The translations under genes and the position numbers were made by a program. A stretch of 64,000 nucleotides of DNA from Gp6-AA40 sp035571515 (lineage in GTDB: Bacteria > Acidobacteriota > Vicinamibacteria > Vicinamibacterales > UBA2999), in assembly GCA_035571515.1 (NCBI GenBank), contig DATNCQ010000122.1, positions 26,651 through 90,650 on the forward strand. Reading direction: 5' to 3'. The notes under the pieces are model-generated. The model did not search any database, was not told where the DNA came from, and saw only the letters and a list, made by a program, of their open reading frames with translations. Below, piece after piece: positions 1 to 9,503 of the stretch; the first letter of the stretch is position 1, and every line of letters starts with the position of its first letter.

Positions 1-612
1 CCGACGTTCAACGGCCCGATCCAGGCGAATCCGCCCACGCTCGAGCCGGGGGGGACGACGAGCCTGAGCGCGCCCGCGACGGATCCGGACGGCGACACGA
101 TCACCTACACGTGGAGTGCGCCTGCCGGCACGTTCAGCAACCAGAACGGCTTGAACACCACGTGGACCGCGCCGAACCAGGAAGGCAACTATCCGCTCAC
201 CGTCACGGCCAACGACGGACGCGGCGGCACGGCGACCAACATGATCACGATCCCCGTGATGCGCCGAGCGCCCATCACGTTCGAGGACGTCCACTTCGAC
301 TTCGACATGTCGACGCTGAGGCCGGACGCGATCATGATCCTCGACCGTGCGGTGATGACGCTGCAGGCGAACCCGATGCTCAACGTGACGATCGAAGGGC
401 ACACTGACAGCGTCGGCACGGCGGAGTACAACCTGTCGCTCGGCGAGCGCCGCGCGAACGCCGTGCGCGATTACCTGCTCAATCGAGGTATCGCGGCGGG
501 CCGGCTCCGCACCGTCAGCTACGGTGAGGAACGTCCGATCGATACGAACAACACGGATGCGGGACGCGCGATGAACCGCCGCGCCCATATCGTGGAGATG
601 ACCATCCAGTAG
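1..612 (+). CDS. OmpA family outer-membrane/peptidoglycan-binding protein, C-terminal part
   Basis: The frame is open from the first base, so the 5' end lies outside the window. The first ~85 residues look like a PKD/Ig-like beta-sandwich (DPDGDTITYTW, then NDGRGGTAT). From about residue 88 to 203 there is an OmpA-like domain with VHFDFDMSTLRPDA, GHTDSVGTAEYN and LGERRANAVRDYL. The Asp and Arg of that last block are the residues that hold diaminopimelate in this family. The protein should anchor the outer membrane or a surface structure to peptidoglycan. Several PKD repeats upstream are likely but not visible. The family call is secure; the full architecture is unknown. Confidence 0.9.
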   Translation, partial: PTFNGPIQANPPTLEPGGTTSLSAPATDPDGDTITYTWSAPAGTFSNQNGLNTTWTAPNQEGNYPLTVTANDGRGGTATNMITIPVMRRAPITFEDVHFDFDMSTLRPDAIMILDRAVMTLQANPMLNVTIEGHTDSVGTAEYNLSLGERRANAVRDYLLNRGIAAGRLRTVSYGEERPIDTNNTDAGRAMNRRAHIVEMTIQ

Positions 613-636
613 CGCGCTGGCAGCGGTCGCGCCGGT

Positions 637-720
637 AGGTATCGGGTGTCAGGTATCGGGTATCAGGGCTGGTCACGGGATCAGTCCTGATACCGAGACC
701 ACGCCTGAAACCTGATACCT
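637..720. repeat. Word-repeat island 1 (AGGTATCGGG / CCTGATACC)
   Basis: The left half iterates AGGTATCGGG and GTATCAGG. The right half carries the complementary words CCTGATACC and CCTGAAACCTGATACC. Together they form a long imperfect palindrome filling most of the gap between the OmpA gene and the next small gene. It may act as a terminator-like hairpin. The words are not shared with the other islands in the window. Confidence 0.7.
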
Positions 721-766
721 GCTCCCTGAAACCTTCCTGGGCACTTTTCCTGCTATTCGTCTTGCC

Positions 767-958
767 ATGAGATTCCTGAAGCTCTACCTGATCGGCTACT
801 TCATCCTCATTCTCGGCGCCGGCCTCGCGCTCTGGCAGTCGGGAATCCTGCGTCAGATTCCGGGCGTCTGGCTCGGCATCGGCGCGCTGATCGCGATCGG
901 CTTCGGCATCATGCTGGCGGTCGCGTCGGGACGTCCCGCGGTCACGACGCGGGAATAG
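767..958 (+). CDS. Small two-helix membrane protein
   Basis: 63 residues that are nearly all membrane: helix 1 about residues 5-26 (YLIGYFILILGAGLALW), a short charged turn, and helix 2 about 33-53 (WLGIGALIAIGFGIMLAVA), then a polar tail. There is no clear Shine-Dalgarno sequence before the ATG. It lies 44 bases upstream of the tamA-like gene on the same strand and may be co-transcribed. I do not recognise the family. The amino-acid pattern supports a real membrane protein, but with this length the call is moderate. Confidence 0.6.
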   Translation: MRFLKLYLIGYFILILGAGLALWQSGILRQIPGVWLGIGALIAIGFGIMLAVASGRPAVTTRE

Positions 959-1002
959 ACGAGCCGGGGCTCTGGCATGGCGTGTGGACAACCCATCGCG
1001 CC

Positions 1003-2871
1003 ATGCTTGGAGCACGTCCACGGTTTTCCCTTTTAGTCCTTCTCTTTGCCCTCTTTCTTGGGGGATGCCGGGAGCAGGACATAAAGATCCACAGCCTCGA
1101 CTTCCAGGGGGTCAAGGGAGTCGACAAGAAAGCCCTGGCTGCGGCGCTCCAGACCCGGCGCGGCTCGAAGCTGCCGTGGGGCCACAAGACCTACTTCGAT
1201 CGGCGGGCGTTCGACGCCGATCTCGAACGCATCCAGGCGTTCTATCGCGACCGCGGGTATCCCGACGCGCGCGTCAGCTCCTTCGACGTCAAGCTCAATG
1301 ACAAGCAGGACCAGGTCGACGTCGTCGTCCGCATCTCCGAGGGACAGCCGACGCTGGTCGCCGGCATCGACCTGACCGGGTTCGAGGTGCTGCCGCAGCG
1401 GCAGCAGCGGGCGCTGCGCTTTGGCCTGCCGCTGCAGGACAAGCAGCCGCTCGATCGTCAGCTCGCCATCGCCTCGCGGGAGCGCGCGCTCAACTTCCTG
1501 CGCGACAACGGCTACCCGTACGCCGAGGTGGACATCTCCCAGCAGGGCGCCGGCAGCAACCAGGTGCACGTCGCGTTCTCGGCGACGCCGGGCATGCTGG
1601 CGCACTTCGGCCCGATCGAGATCGACGGCGAGAAGAGCGTCGGCGAGAACATCGTCCGCCGGCAGCTCACCTACAAGGAAGGCGACCTGTTCTCGCGGCG
1701 GGAGATGCGCGAATCGCAGCGCAAGCTGTACAACATGGAGCTGTTCCAGTTCGCGAACATCGAGTCGAAGGAAGACAAGTCGCAGCAGCTGCCGGACGTG
1801 CCGACGCGCGTCACGGTCGGCGAAGGAAAGCATCAGCGGCTGACGACGGGCATCGGCTACGGGTCCGAGGAGAAGGCGCGCGCGACGCTGCGCTGGGATC
1901 ACCTGAACCTGTTCGGCGGCGCGCAGCACGCCGGCGTCGAGACGAAATGGTCGTCGCTCGACCGCGGCCTGCGCCTCGAGTACACGGAGCCGTACTTTCT
2001 CAGCTCGCACCTGTCGATGAACTTCGAGGGGCGCGCGTGGCAGGCGATCGAGCCGGTGTACTCGCAGGACGTCCTCGGCGGCCGCGCGACGCTGCGCCAC
2101 CAGGCGAACTCGCAGTTCTACTGGGCGTTCTCGCTGATCAACGAATTCCAGAAAAGCACCATCACCAACTCGGGCCTCGAGGACTTCACGATCCGCAACA
2201 ACCTGATCGCGCTCGGCCTCGACCCGCGCACCGGGGTGACGCGCGGCACGACGGCGGCCGTCGCCTTCGACGCCAACCGCAACACGACGAACAGCCTCCT
2301 CGACGCCAATCGCGGCTACGTGCTCACCGGCCACGTCGAACAGGCCGGCAAGTGGCTGTGGGGCACCTACAACTACTGGGAGGTGCGCGGCGAGGCCAGG
2401 CACTACACGCGCGTGGCGCGCTCCTTCGTCTGGGCCAACCGCGTGCACCTGGGGACGATCAACGCGCTCGGGACCGATGCGAGCGTCCCGTTCTTCAAGC
2501 GCTACTTCCTTGGCGGCGCGACGAGCATCCGCGGGTGGGGACGCTTCGAGGTGAGCCCCTTGAGCGGGTTCGGCCTGCCCATCGGCGGCCTGACGATGTA
2601 CGAAGGATCGACGGAAATCCGCAAGCCCCTCTGGGGCAAGTTCGGCGGCGTCGGCTTCCTGGACTTCGGCAAGGTCGCCAACGACTCGGTGAACTTCGCC
2701 AGCACCAACCTGGTGTTGGCGGCCGGGCCGGGCCTCCGCTACCTGACGCCGATCGGTCCGGCGCGCGTGGACGTCGGCTACCAGCTCAATCGGATTCCCA
2801 ACCTGCGCGTCAACGGCAACCCCGAGGCGCGCCACTGGCGCATCCACTTCAGCATCGGCCAGGCGTTCTGA
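1003..2871 (+). CDS. tamA: Omp85-family protein, TamA-like outer-membrane barrel with POTRA domains
   Basis: Predicted outer-membrane insertase of the Omp85 family. The ATG at 1003 is chosen because a lipoprotein-type signal follows directly (RPRF, then LLVLLFALFLGGC). An in-frame GTG lies 21 bases upstream. POTRA-like repeats occupy roughly residues 25-270. The C-terminal half is a 16-strand-type barrel with the conserved loop-6 signature SIRGWG near residues 508-513. Length (622 aa) suits TamA. Its stop codon shares one base with the start of tamB, so this is the classic TamA-TamB pair, linked to outer-membrane protein assembly and, for TamB-like proteins, lipid transport. A lipoprotein signal on TamA is unusual. 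BamA is the alternative, but the tamB neighbour argues against it. Confidence 0.88.
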   Translation: MLGARPRFSLLVLLFALFLGGCREQDIKIHSLDFQGVKGVDKKALAAALQTRRGSKLPWGHKTYFDRRAFDADLERIQAFYRDRGYPDARVSSFDVKLNDKQDQVDVVVRISEGQPTLVAGIDLTGFEVLPQRQQRALRFGLPLQDKQPLDRQLAIASRERALNFLRDNGYPYAEVDISQQGAGSNQVHVAFSATPGMLAHFGPIEIDGEKSVGENIVRRQLTYKEGDLFSRREMRESQRKLYNMELFQFANIESKEDKSQQLPDVPTRVTVGEGKHQRLTTGIGYGSEEKARATLRWDHLNLFGGAQHAGVETKWSSLDRGLRLEYTEPYFLSSHLSMNFEGRAWQAIEPVYSQDVLGGRATLRHQANSQFYWAFSLINEFQKSTITNSGLEDFTIRNNLIALGLDPRTGVTRGTTAAVAFDANRNTTNSLLDANRGYVLTGHVEQAGKWLWGTYNYWEVRGEARHYTRVARSFVWANRVHLGTINALGTDASVPFFKRYFLGGATSIRGWGRFEVSPLSGFGLPIGGLTMYEGSTEIRKPLWGKFGGVGFLDFGKVANDSVNFASTNLVLAAGPGLRYLTPIGPARVDVGYQLNRIPNLRVNGNPEARHWRIHFSIGQAF

Positions 2872-5800
2872 TGTCCATCGCCCGTAAGCTCCTGCAGGTC
2901 GTCGCTTTCATCTGCACGCTGGTCATCGGCGTCACGTCGATGATGGTGATCGTCAGCCAGACCACGTGGTTCAAGGAATGGCTGCGCGGCTTCATCATCC
3001 GGCAGGCCGACGACTACGTGAACGGCCGCCTGACGATCGGCCGCATCGACGGGAACCTGTTCTTCGGCGTCGAGATGGAGGACGTGGACGTCACGCAGAA
3101 CGGCCAGGCGGTCGTCTCGCTGAAGGACGTCGGCGTGGACTACAACTTCCTGACGTTCCTCGGCGGCAACGTCATCCTCGATCACATCCGTCTCAACGAG
3201 CCGACCGTGCACGTGAAGAAGACGGCGACGGGATGGAACCTCACGGAATTGATCAAGGCGCAGACGCCCAATCCCACGCAGCCGAAGAGCCGCCGGCCGA
3301 TCGACATCGGCGAGATTGGCGTCACTGACGGCACGCTCTACCTCGACAGCCAGCCGGTCGGCACCTCCGGCGTGCGCGTGCCGCAGGTGATCGACAAGAT
3401 CGACGCCTCGGTCGGCGTGACGAGCGACGCGGACGAGCTGAAGATCGACGTCGCCCACGTCGCGCTCCGCGCGCGGAACCCGCAGTTCGGCGTCAACGAG
3501 CTGTCGGGCGTCATCCGCCGCCACGAAGACAGCGTCACCATCGAGAACCTGTCGCTGCGCACGGAAGAGACGTCGCTGCGCGTCGCCGGCGTCGTGCGCG
3601 GTATCGGCAGCGACAAACCCGTCATCAACCTGAAGGCCTCGTCGGACAAGTTCGACGTGGGCGAGATGGCGAAGATCCTCCCGGCGCTGCACGGCTACGA
3701 GGGCCTGCAGCCGGCATTCGAGATCAACGCGAGCGGCCCCGCGGACCGGCTCGAGCTCCAGCTCAACCTGCGTGAAAAGCAGGTCGGCCAGGTCGCGGGC
3801 AACCTCGTCGTCGACGGCCTCGGCCCCGAGAAACGTGTCGCCGGAGAAGTGCAGACGCAGCACTTCAACGTCGGGCCGCTCGTGCGCGGCTCCACGTTCC
3901 GGACCGACGTCACCGGCCATGCGACGATGAACCTGGCGCTGCCCGCCTCGAACCACCCGCTGAGCGGGAGCTACTCGGTGAATGCATCGCGCGCCAACGT
4001 GCTCGGCTATGAAACGCGCGACGTCGTGGCGAAGGGGCGCATCGACTGGCCGACCATCACGGTCGACGGCCGCGCGTCGGGCTACGGCGGCCGCGCCACC
4101 GCGAAAGGGACCATCGAGGCCCGCAGCCCGCTGCAGCTCGACCTGACCGGCGAGGCCGTTCACGTCGATCTCCGCAATGTTCCGCCGCAGCTGAACGCGC
4201 CGGGCGTGCCGAGCAACCTGCAATTCGGCTACACGCTCACCGGCCGCGGGCCCGTGCTCGCGGGCGACATCCGCATGGAGGAGTCGACGCTCGCTGACGC
4301 CACGATTGCCGCGGGAACGACGGGGACGTTCCGCATCGGCGGCGGCGCGCCCGAATACTCGGCCCAGGGGCACGTCACCAATCTCGACCTGCAGAAGGTC
4401 GGTCACGGGTTCAACCTCCCGGCGCTCGACGCGGAGAAATACCAGAGCAGGATCACCGGCGATTTCGACGTGAAGGGAAGCGGCGGCGGGCAATACCCGC
4501 TGACGCTCGACGCGTCGGGCACGCTCGCCGACTCCGAGATCTTCCGGGCGACCACGCCGCGGTTCCAGTTCTCCACGAACCTCGCCGGCGGCGACGCGCA
4601 CATCGTCGCCAACGGCGAATTCAACGGCCTCGACCCGTCGCTCGTCTCGGGCGACACCCGCGTCGCGGGACGCGTCAACGCCGCGGTCGACCTCGACGTG
4701 ACGCTGCGCGGCTACGCGAACGGCGTGACGCCCGAATCCCTCGACGCGTCGGGCCGTGTGGACATGAGCCGCTCGACGATCGGCGGCATCGACATCGATA
4801 CCGCGCTCGTCGACGGCACGTATCAGGACCGCGCGGGCAACCTGAATCAGCTGGTGGTCGACGGCCCGGACCTCCACGTCAAGGGGCAGGGGCCAATCGC
4901 GTTGAACGACACGGGGATGTCGAACCTCACGCTCCACGTCGAGACACCGTCGCTCGATCGCCTCGGTCGCATCTTCGGCCAGACCGACCTGCAGGGGGCG
5001 GCGAACGTGGACGCGACGATCACTGGAAACGGCCAGGAGCTGAAGGCAGCGGGGATGCTCGACGGCAGCAACCTGGGGAAGGCCGACAACAACGCGCTGG
5101 ATCTCGACAGCACGTTCGACGTCACGCTGCCACAGCTCCGCCTCGCGGAGGCGACGGTGCACGCGAAGACCGACGCCACGTTCGTCCAGGTGGCCGGGCA
5201 GCAGATCAACTCGCTGACCGCGGACACGACCTACACGCAGGAGAAGCTGGACTTCAAGGCCGTGGCGAAGCAGGGGCCGCGGCAGCTGAGCGCCGAAGGG
5301 TCCGCGCTGCTGCACACCGACCACCGCGAGATCCACGTCGGCAGCCTCGCGCTGGAGACGGAGAAGATCGTCTGGAAGACCGATCCGGCGTCGCATCCGA
5401 CGATCCAGTACGGCAACAACCGCGTGGTCGTCGACGGCATCCAGCTGGTGAACGGGGATCAGCGCATCGAGGCGCAGGGCGCCGTGGGGTCCGCGAGCGA
5501 CACGCTGCACGTCAAGGCCGACAACGTCGACATCGCGCAGCTCGACGCGCTGATGCTCGGCGACCAGCGCCTCGCCGGCCGGCTCAACGCCAACGCGACC
5601 GTCTCCGGCACGACGGCGGCGCCGCGGGTGGCCGGCGACTTCACGCTGTCGCAGGCTGCCTTCCGCAACTTCAAGTTCATGTCGTTCGGCGGCAAGGTGG
5701 ACTACCAAGGCCGCGGGATGACCCTCGACGTGCGGCTCGATCAGGACGCGCAGTCGTGGCTCACCGCCAAGGGCTTCGCGCCCACGACGCTCTTCCAACC

Positions 5801-7241
5801 GACGCCGAAGGCCATGGAAGGCGAGCACACCGCGCCGCCGGCCGGCGAGGCGATCAACCTCGAGGTGGCGAGCAGCCAGATCGATCTCGGCGTCGTCCAG
5901 GGGTTCACCTCGTACGTCACCAACGTGACCGGCACGCTGCAGGCGAACTTCAAGGTCACCGGCTCGGGCTACGATCCGCACCTGGACGGCGGCATCGACA
6001 TCAAGGGCGGCTCGTTTGTCGCGCCCGACCTCAACACCTCGTTCTCGGGTCTCGACACGCGCATCGAACTGAAGCCGGACGTCGTCACGATCGATCAGTT
6101 CCGCATCCTCGACAAGAACAAGCGGCCGATGACGATCGGCGGCAGCCTCGCCGTGCACGAACGCTCCGTGGGCGCGGTGGACGTGAAGGTGCAGTCGGAC
6201 GACTTCAAGGTGATCGCGAACAAGACCGCCGACCTGAAGTTCGACAGCGACTTTCACATCACCGGCACCGTCCGCGCGCCGAAGGTCGAGGGGAGCCTCG
6301 AGGTGGAGCCGGGCACGATCGACGTCGCCGAGGTGCTGCGGCTCGCCGGCGAGAGGAGCGCCTATTCGACGACGGCGACCGAGATCTCGCCAGCCGACTC
6401 CGCCGGGCCCGAGCCGACCACGCCGCAGCTGCCCTCGATGTTCGACGCGCTCGACCTGCGGCTGGGCCTCGCCATTCCGGGCGACCTGTTGCTGAAGGGG
6501 AACAACATCAAGCCGGCGAGCGCCCCGATCGACGTCGGCGACATGAACGCCTACGTCGGCGGCGCGGTGAACATCGTCAAGGCGCCGGGCGGCCGGCTGC
6601 GCATCACCGGCGAGGTGAACACGGTGCGCGGCAACTACTCGTTCCAGGGGCGGCGGTTCGAGATCATGCGCGACGGCCGCATCCGCTTCTCAGGGACCGA
6701 CGTCATCGACCCGCTGCTCGATCTCACCGCGCGGCGCGTCATCTCCGGCATCGAGACGTTCGTCCACGTGCGCGGGTCGATGCTGCAGCCCGAGCTGTCC
6801 TTCAGCAGCAGCCCGCCGCAGGACGAGTCGGACATCCTGTCGCTCATCATCTTCGGCGCGCCGACCAACGAGCTCGGCGAGGGGCAGCAGGTGGCGCTCG
6901 CGGTGCGCGCGCAGGAGCTCGCGGGCGGCTACCTGGCGTCGGGGCTGTCGGAGGCAATCGGCGGCGCGCTGAACCTCGACGAGTTCGAGATCCAGGCGGC
7001 GGGCGAGAACGGGCTGGGACCGAGCGTGACGGTCGGCCAGCAGGTGGCCAAGGGGCTGTTCGTCCGGCTGCGTCAGGGGTTCGGCGCCGAGCAGGCGACC
7101 GAGTTCATCCTCGAGTATCAGCTCGCGAGCTTCCTGCGCTTGCAGGGGACCGCGTCCGATGTGTCGAGCAGCGTGCAGCGCAACGCGTTCCGGCGCGTGG
7201 AGCGCGGCGGGCTGGACCTGATTTTCTTCTTCAACTATTAG
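2871..7241 (+). CDS. tamB: TamB-like translocation/assembly protein (DUF490, AsmA-like bridge)
   Basis: 1456 residues. An N-terminal membrane anchor (VVAFICTLVIGVTSMMVIVS, about residues 8-27) is followed by a very long repetitive beta-rich periplasmic region and a C-terminal DUF490/TamB domain, where VRGNYSFQGRRFEI and DESDILSLIIFG are typical. The protein spans the periplasm as a hydrophobic-groove bridge and docks on TamA. The ATG overlaps the tamA stop (TGATG), so the frame open upstream of 2871 is only overlap with tamA. The product ends in an aromatic residue (FFFNY), like outer-membrane proteins. The word-repeat island begins immediately after its stop. Confidence 0.92.
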   Translation: MSIARKLLQVVAFICTLVIGVTSMMVIVSQTTWFKEWLRGFIIRQADDYVNGRLTIGRIDGNLFFGVEMEDVDVTQNGQAVVSLKDVGVDYNFLTFLGGNVILDHIRLNEPTVHVKKTATGWNLTELIKAQTPNPTQPKSRRPIDIGEIGVTDGTLYLDSQPVGTSGVRVPQVIDKIDASVGVTSDADELKIDVAHVALRARNPQFGVNELSGVIRRHEDSVTIENLSLRTEETSLRVAGVVRGIGSDKPVINLKASSDKFDVGEMAKILPALHGYEGLQPAFEINASGPADRLELQLNLREKQVGQVAGNLVVDGLGPEKRVAGEVQTQHFNVGPLVRGSTFRTDVTGHATMNLALPASNHPLSGSYSVNASRANVLGYETRDVVAKGRIDWPTITVDGRASGYGGRATAKGTIEARSPLQLDLTGEAVHVDLRNVPPQLNAPGVPSNLQFGYTLTGRGPVLAGDIRMEESTLADATIAAGTTGTFRIGGGAPEYSAQGHVTNLDLQKVGHGFNLPALDAEKYQSRITGDFDVKGSGGGQYPLTLDASGTLADSEIFRATTPRFQFSTNLAGGDAHIVANGEFNGLDPSLVSGDTRVAGRVNAAVDLDVTLRGYANGVTPESLDASGRVDMSRSTIGGIDIDTALVDGTYQDRAGNLNQLVVDGPDLHVKGQGPIALNDTGMSNLTLHVETPSLDRLGRIFGQTDLQGAANVDATITGNGQELKAAGMLDGSNLGKADNNALDLDSTFDVTLPQLRLAEATVHAKTDATFVQVAGQQINSLTADTTYTQEKLDFKAVAKQGPRQLSAEGSALLHTDHREIHVGSLALETEKIVWKTDPASHPTIQYGNNRVVVDGIQLVNGDQRIEAQGAVGSASDTLHVKADNVDIAQLDALMLGDQRLAGRLNANATVSGTTAAPRVAGDFTLSQAAFRNFKFMSFGGKVDYQGRGMTLDVRLDQDAQSWLTAKGFAPTTLFQPTPKAMEGEHTAPPAGEAINLEVASSQIDLGVVQGFTSYVTNVTGTLQANFKVTGSGYDPHLDGGIDIKGGSFVAPDLNTSFSGLDTRIELKPDVVTIDQFRILDKNKRPMTIGGSLAVHERSVGAVDVKVQSDDFKVIANKTADLKFDSDFHITGTVRAPKVEGSLEVEPGTIDVAEVLRLAGERSAYSTTATEISPADSAGPEPTTPQLPSMFDALDLRLGLAIPGDLLLKGNNIKPASAPIDVGDMNAYVGGAVNIVKAPGGRLRITGEVNTVRGNYSFQGRRFEIMRDGRIRFSGTDVIDPLLDLTARRVISGIETFVHVRGSMLQPELSFSSSPPQDESDILSLIIFGAPTNELGEGQQVALAVRAQELAGGYLASGLSEAIGGALNLDEFEIQAAGENGLGPSVTVGQQVAKGLFVRLRQGFGAEQATEFILEYQLASFLRLQGTASDVSSSVQRNAFRRVERGGLDLIFFFNY

Positions 7242-7375
7242 GGGGCAGCGGGCAGGGGGCAGGTGGCAGTAGGCGGCAGGATTCAGGTGGCCGGGTTTCA
7301 CGTAGCACCTGCCTCCTGTGCGCTGCTACCTACTGCAACCTGCCTCCAGCCCCCTGCCACCTCTCCACCTGCACC
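7242..7375. repeat. Word-repeat island 2 (GGGGCAGG / CCTGCC words)
   Basis: Between the convergent tamB and molybdopterin genes. The left part iterates GGGGCAG, GGCAGG and CAGGTGG. The right part iterates CACCTGCCTCC, CTGCCACC and CCTGC. The two halves can fold on each other, which fits a bidirectional terminator. The island runs into the last codons of the molybdopterin gene and encodes its final residues. Confidence 0.75.
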
Positions 7376-9363
7376 CGAGCATCGTTGAAGCATGCCCCGC
7401 CGGCGACATCGGTCAGCGTGTCGGGCACGAGCGAGGTGCCCGTGTAGCCGTTGGCCGTGTGCTTCCTCCAGATCCCCTTCGGCAGCGAGACGGTGCCGCG
7501 GCGGATCCAGCTTCCGATGCCCGCGTTGCAGCGCACCTCCCCGAGCGCGTTGAAGATCCGCACTTCATCGGCGTCCGTGATGCCACGCTCCGCCGCGTCG
7601 TCCGGGTGCATCAGCAGGCGAACCTCCGGCCGCGGAATTTCAGCGAGCGTCGAGCTGATCGTCCTGTCGCTGGCCGGCGAAATGAGCGCGAGCGGATACT
7701 CCTGCGTCCCCGGATCCGGCAGATAGACGTACAGTCCCGCGGCCGATTGGTTCGCCAGCACCTCCGGATAGAGGTCAATTTTCTGATCCGCGGTCCGCGG
7801 GAAGACGTCGCGGAACTGGACGGGCCGGCCGTCGAACGGCGCGGTGGCCGCGCCGCAGTCCCTCATCTCGTCGCCCGTCGTGCCCGGCAGCCGTGACAGC
7901 ACGTCGAGCATCTCCTCGAGCTCGCCGTGCGGGTCGCTGGCTTCGCCCAGTCCGGTCAGCTCGAGCAGCGCGCCGAAGACGTCCGCGTTGCAGCGCGATT
8001 CGCCGATCGGTTCGATCACCGGCCGTCCCAGGCCCATCGTCCAGGGGCCGTACGACTTGACGAGGTCGTATCCCTCGAGGAAGGTCGTGTTCGGCAGCAG
8101 CACGTCGGCGTATCGCGCCGTGTCGGTCATCACCTGGTCGAAGACGACCGTGAACAGGTCCTCGCGCTCGAGACCGCGCAGCACGCGCCGCTGGTCGGGT
8201 GTCGTTGCGGCGGGGTTGCTGTTGTAGACGAACAGCAGCGCGATCGGCGGGTCGGCCTCGAGCAGCGCACGTCCGAGCTGGTTCATGTTGACGATGCGGG
8301 TCGCCGGTTCGCCGGCGCCGATCCACGTGTTGGTGATGCCCCACGACGCGGAGTTGCTCATCATGTAGCCGCCCCCGCGCTCGCCGAACTTGCCGCCGAC
8401 GGCGGGAAGCGCCAGGATGGCCAGCGACGCGCTGCCGCCGTTCCTGTTACGTTCGGGGCCGTAGCCGCAGCGAACGAGCGCCGGGCGGGTCGTGGCGTAC
8501 AACTCGGCGACGCGGCGCAGCGCGTCAACGGGCACGTCCGCCTCGGCGGCGGCGCGCTCGAACGTCCACTCGCGCGCCCGTTCGCGCAGCCGTTCCGCGC
8601 CGCGCGCGTGCGCCTGCAGGAACGCCTGGTCCGCGTGCCCCTCCTCGAAGAGATACCGGTGGATCGCCAGCGCGACCGGCAGGTCGGTGCCGGGTCGCAC
8701 TGGCAGATGGATGTCGGCCTGCCGCGCCAGCGGCGTCGTGCGCGGATCGACGACGACGAGCGTGGCGCCGCGGCGCTGCGCCTCGCGAATGTGCGGAACG
8801 AGATGAACGCCCGAGGCCGAGGGATTCGCGCCCCAGAGGATGATCAGGCGCGCCTCTGGATAGTCCTCGTACGTGACCGACGGCATCTTGCCGTACATCG
8901 ACAGGTTGGCGGCGCCCGTTGGCGCGGCGCACACCGTCCGCGCCAGGCGCGACGCGCCGAGCCGGCGGAAGAGCGTTGCGTCGCTCGTGTCCTGCGTCAG
9001 CAGCCCGTTGGACCCGCCGTAGCTGTAGGGCAGGATCGATTCGCCGCCCCGGGTGTCCCGCGCATCGATCAACCGCCCGGCGATCGCCGCCAGCGCTTCG
9101 TCCCACGTGACGCGCTCGAAGCTCGCCGCCCCTTTCGGTCCCTTGCGCATCGCCGGATACGTCAAGCGATCGGGTCCATAGACACGCTCGGGAAAGCGGC
9201 GCACCTTCGCGCAGATGTATCCGTCGGTCACCGGGTTGACGTGCGACCCGTCGATCGACACCGCGCGTCCGCCCTGGACGGTCACGTCGAGACTGCACGA
9301 ATCGGGACAGTCCAGCGGGCAGACGGTGGCGACGATGTGTTCGGTCGTGAATGCTGGCTTCAT
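7330..9363 (-). CDS. Molybdopterin-dependent oxidoreductase (formate dehydrogenase/nitrate reductase superfamily)
   Basis: A 677-residue periplasmic- or cytoplasmic-type Mo/W-bisPGD enzyme. The N-terminal [4Fe-4S] cysteines are C15, C19, C23 and C51 (CPLDCPDSC then GYICAK). The cofactor-binding domains follow, with IILWGANPSASG and VVVDPRTTPLA, and a C-terminal molydopterin dinucleotide-binding domain (EVRIFNALGEV, LPKGIWR). A Cys in TVCAAPTGAAN could be the metal ligand, but that is an inference. No Tat signal and no adjacent electron-transfer subunits are visible, so the substrate is unknown. It stands alone, convergent with tamB and divergent from ndh. The last ~12 residues are encoded inside the word-repeat island. 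Confidence 0.88.
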   Translation of the reverse strand: MKPAFTTEHIVATVCPLDCPDSCSLDVTVQGGRAVSIDGSHVNPVTDGYICAKVRRFPERVYGPDRLTYPAMRKGPKGAASFERVTWDEALAAIAGRLIDARDTRGGESILPYSYGGSNGLLTQDTSDATLFRRLGASRLARTVCAAPTGAANLSMYGKMPSVTYEDYPEARLIILWGANPSASGVHLVPHIREAQRRGATLVVVDPRTTPLARQADIHLPVRPGTDLPVALAIHRYLFEEGHADQAFLQAHARGAERLRERAREWTFERAAAEADVPVDALRRVAELYATTRPALVRCGYGPERNRNGGSASLAILALPAVGGKFGERGGGYMMSNSASWGITNTWIGAGEPATRIVNMNQLGRALLEADPPIALLFVYNSNPAATTPDQRRVLRGLEREDLFTVVFDQVMTDTARYADVLLPNTTFLEGYDLVKSYGPWTMGLGRPVIEPIGESRCNADVFGALLELTGLGEASDPHGELEEMLDVLSRLPGTTGDEMRDCGAATAPFDGRPVQFRDVFPRTADQKIDLYPEVLANQSAAGLYVYLPDPGTQEYPLALISPASDRTISSTLAEIPRPEVRLLMHPDDAAERGITDADEVRIFNALGEVRCNAGIGSWIRRGTVSLPKGIWRKHTANGYTGTSLVPDTLTDVAGGACFNDARVQVERWQGAGGRLQ

Positions 9364-9365
9364 GC

Positions 9366-9495
9366 TCGTTGGTCGTTCGTTGTTTGTCGTTCGTCGTTGC
9401 TCGTTAGGGATCGTGCATCGACAGAGCGCCGGCTACCTTGCCATAAACCCACCAACCACCAACCACCAACCACCAACTACTAACCAGCTACTAAC
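9366..9495. repeat. Word-repeat island 3 (CGTTCGTT words / ACCACCAACC words)
   Basis: Fills the divergent intergenic region between the molybdopterin gene and ndh. The left part iterates GTTCGTTG/TCGTTCG. After a unique middle stretch, the right part iterates CCACCAA about five times, grading into CTACTAAC. The right words partly complement the GTTGGT at the left edge. Promoters of both genes must lie within or beside it. Confidence 0.7.
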
Positions 9496-9503
9496 ATACT
9501 CCC

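Noticed and set aside
1947..2870. Upstream extension of the tamB frame through tamA
   Set aside because: The extra ~308 codons are the shifted frame of the tamA barrel and read as Arg/Pro-rich filler. The ATG at 2871 gives a normal membrane anchor.
2778..6257. Very long antisense open frame (over 1100 codons) across tamB
   Set aside because: It mirrors the codon pattern of tamB on the other strand, is low-complexity in Arg/Val/Asp, has no domain and no start signal; long antisense frames are expected at this GC content.
7750..9483. Plus-strand open frames antisense to the molybdopterin gene
   Set aside because: They are opposite-strand shadows of a gene with clear Fe-S and cofactor motifs.
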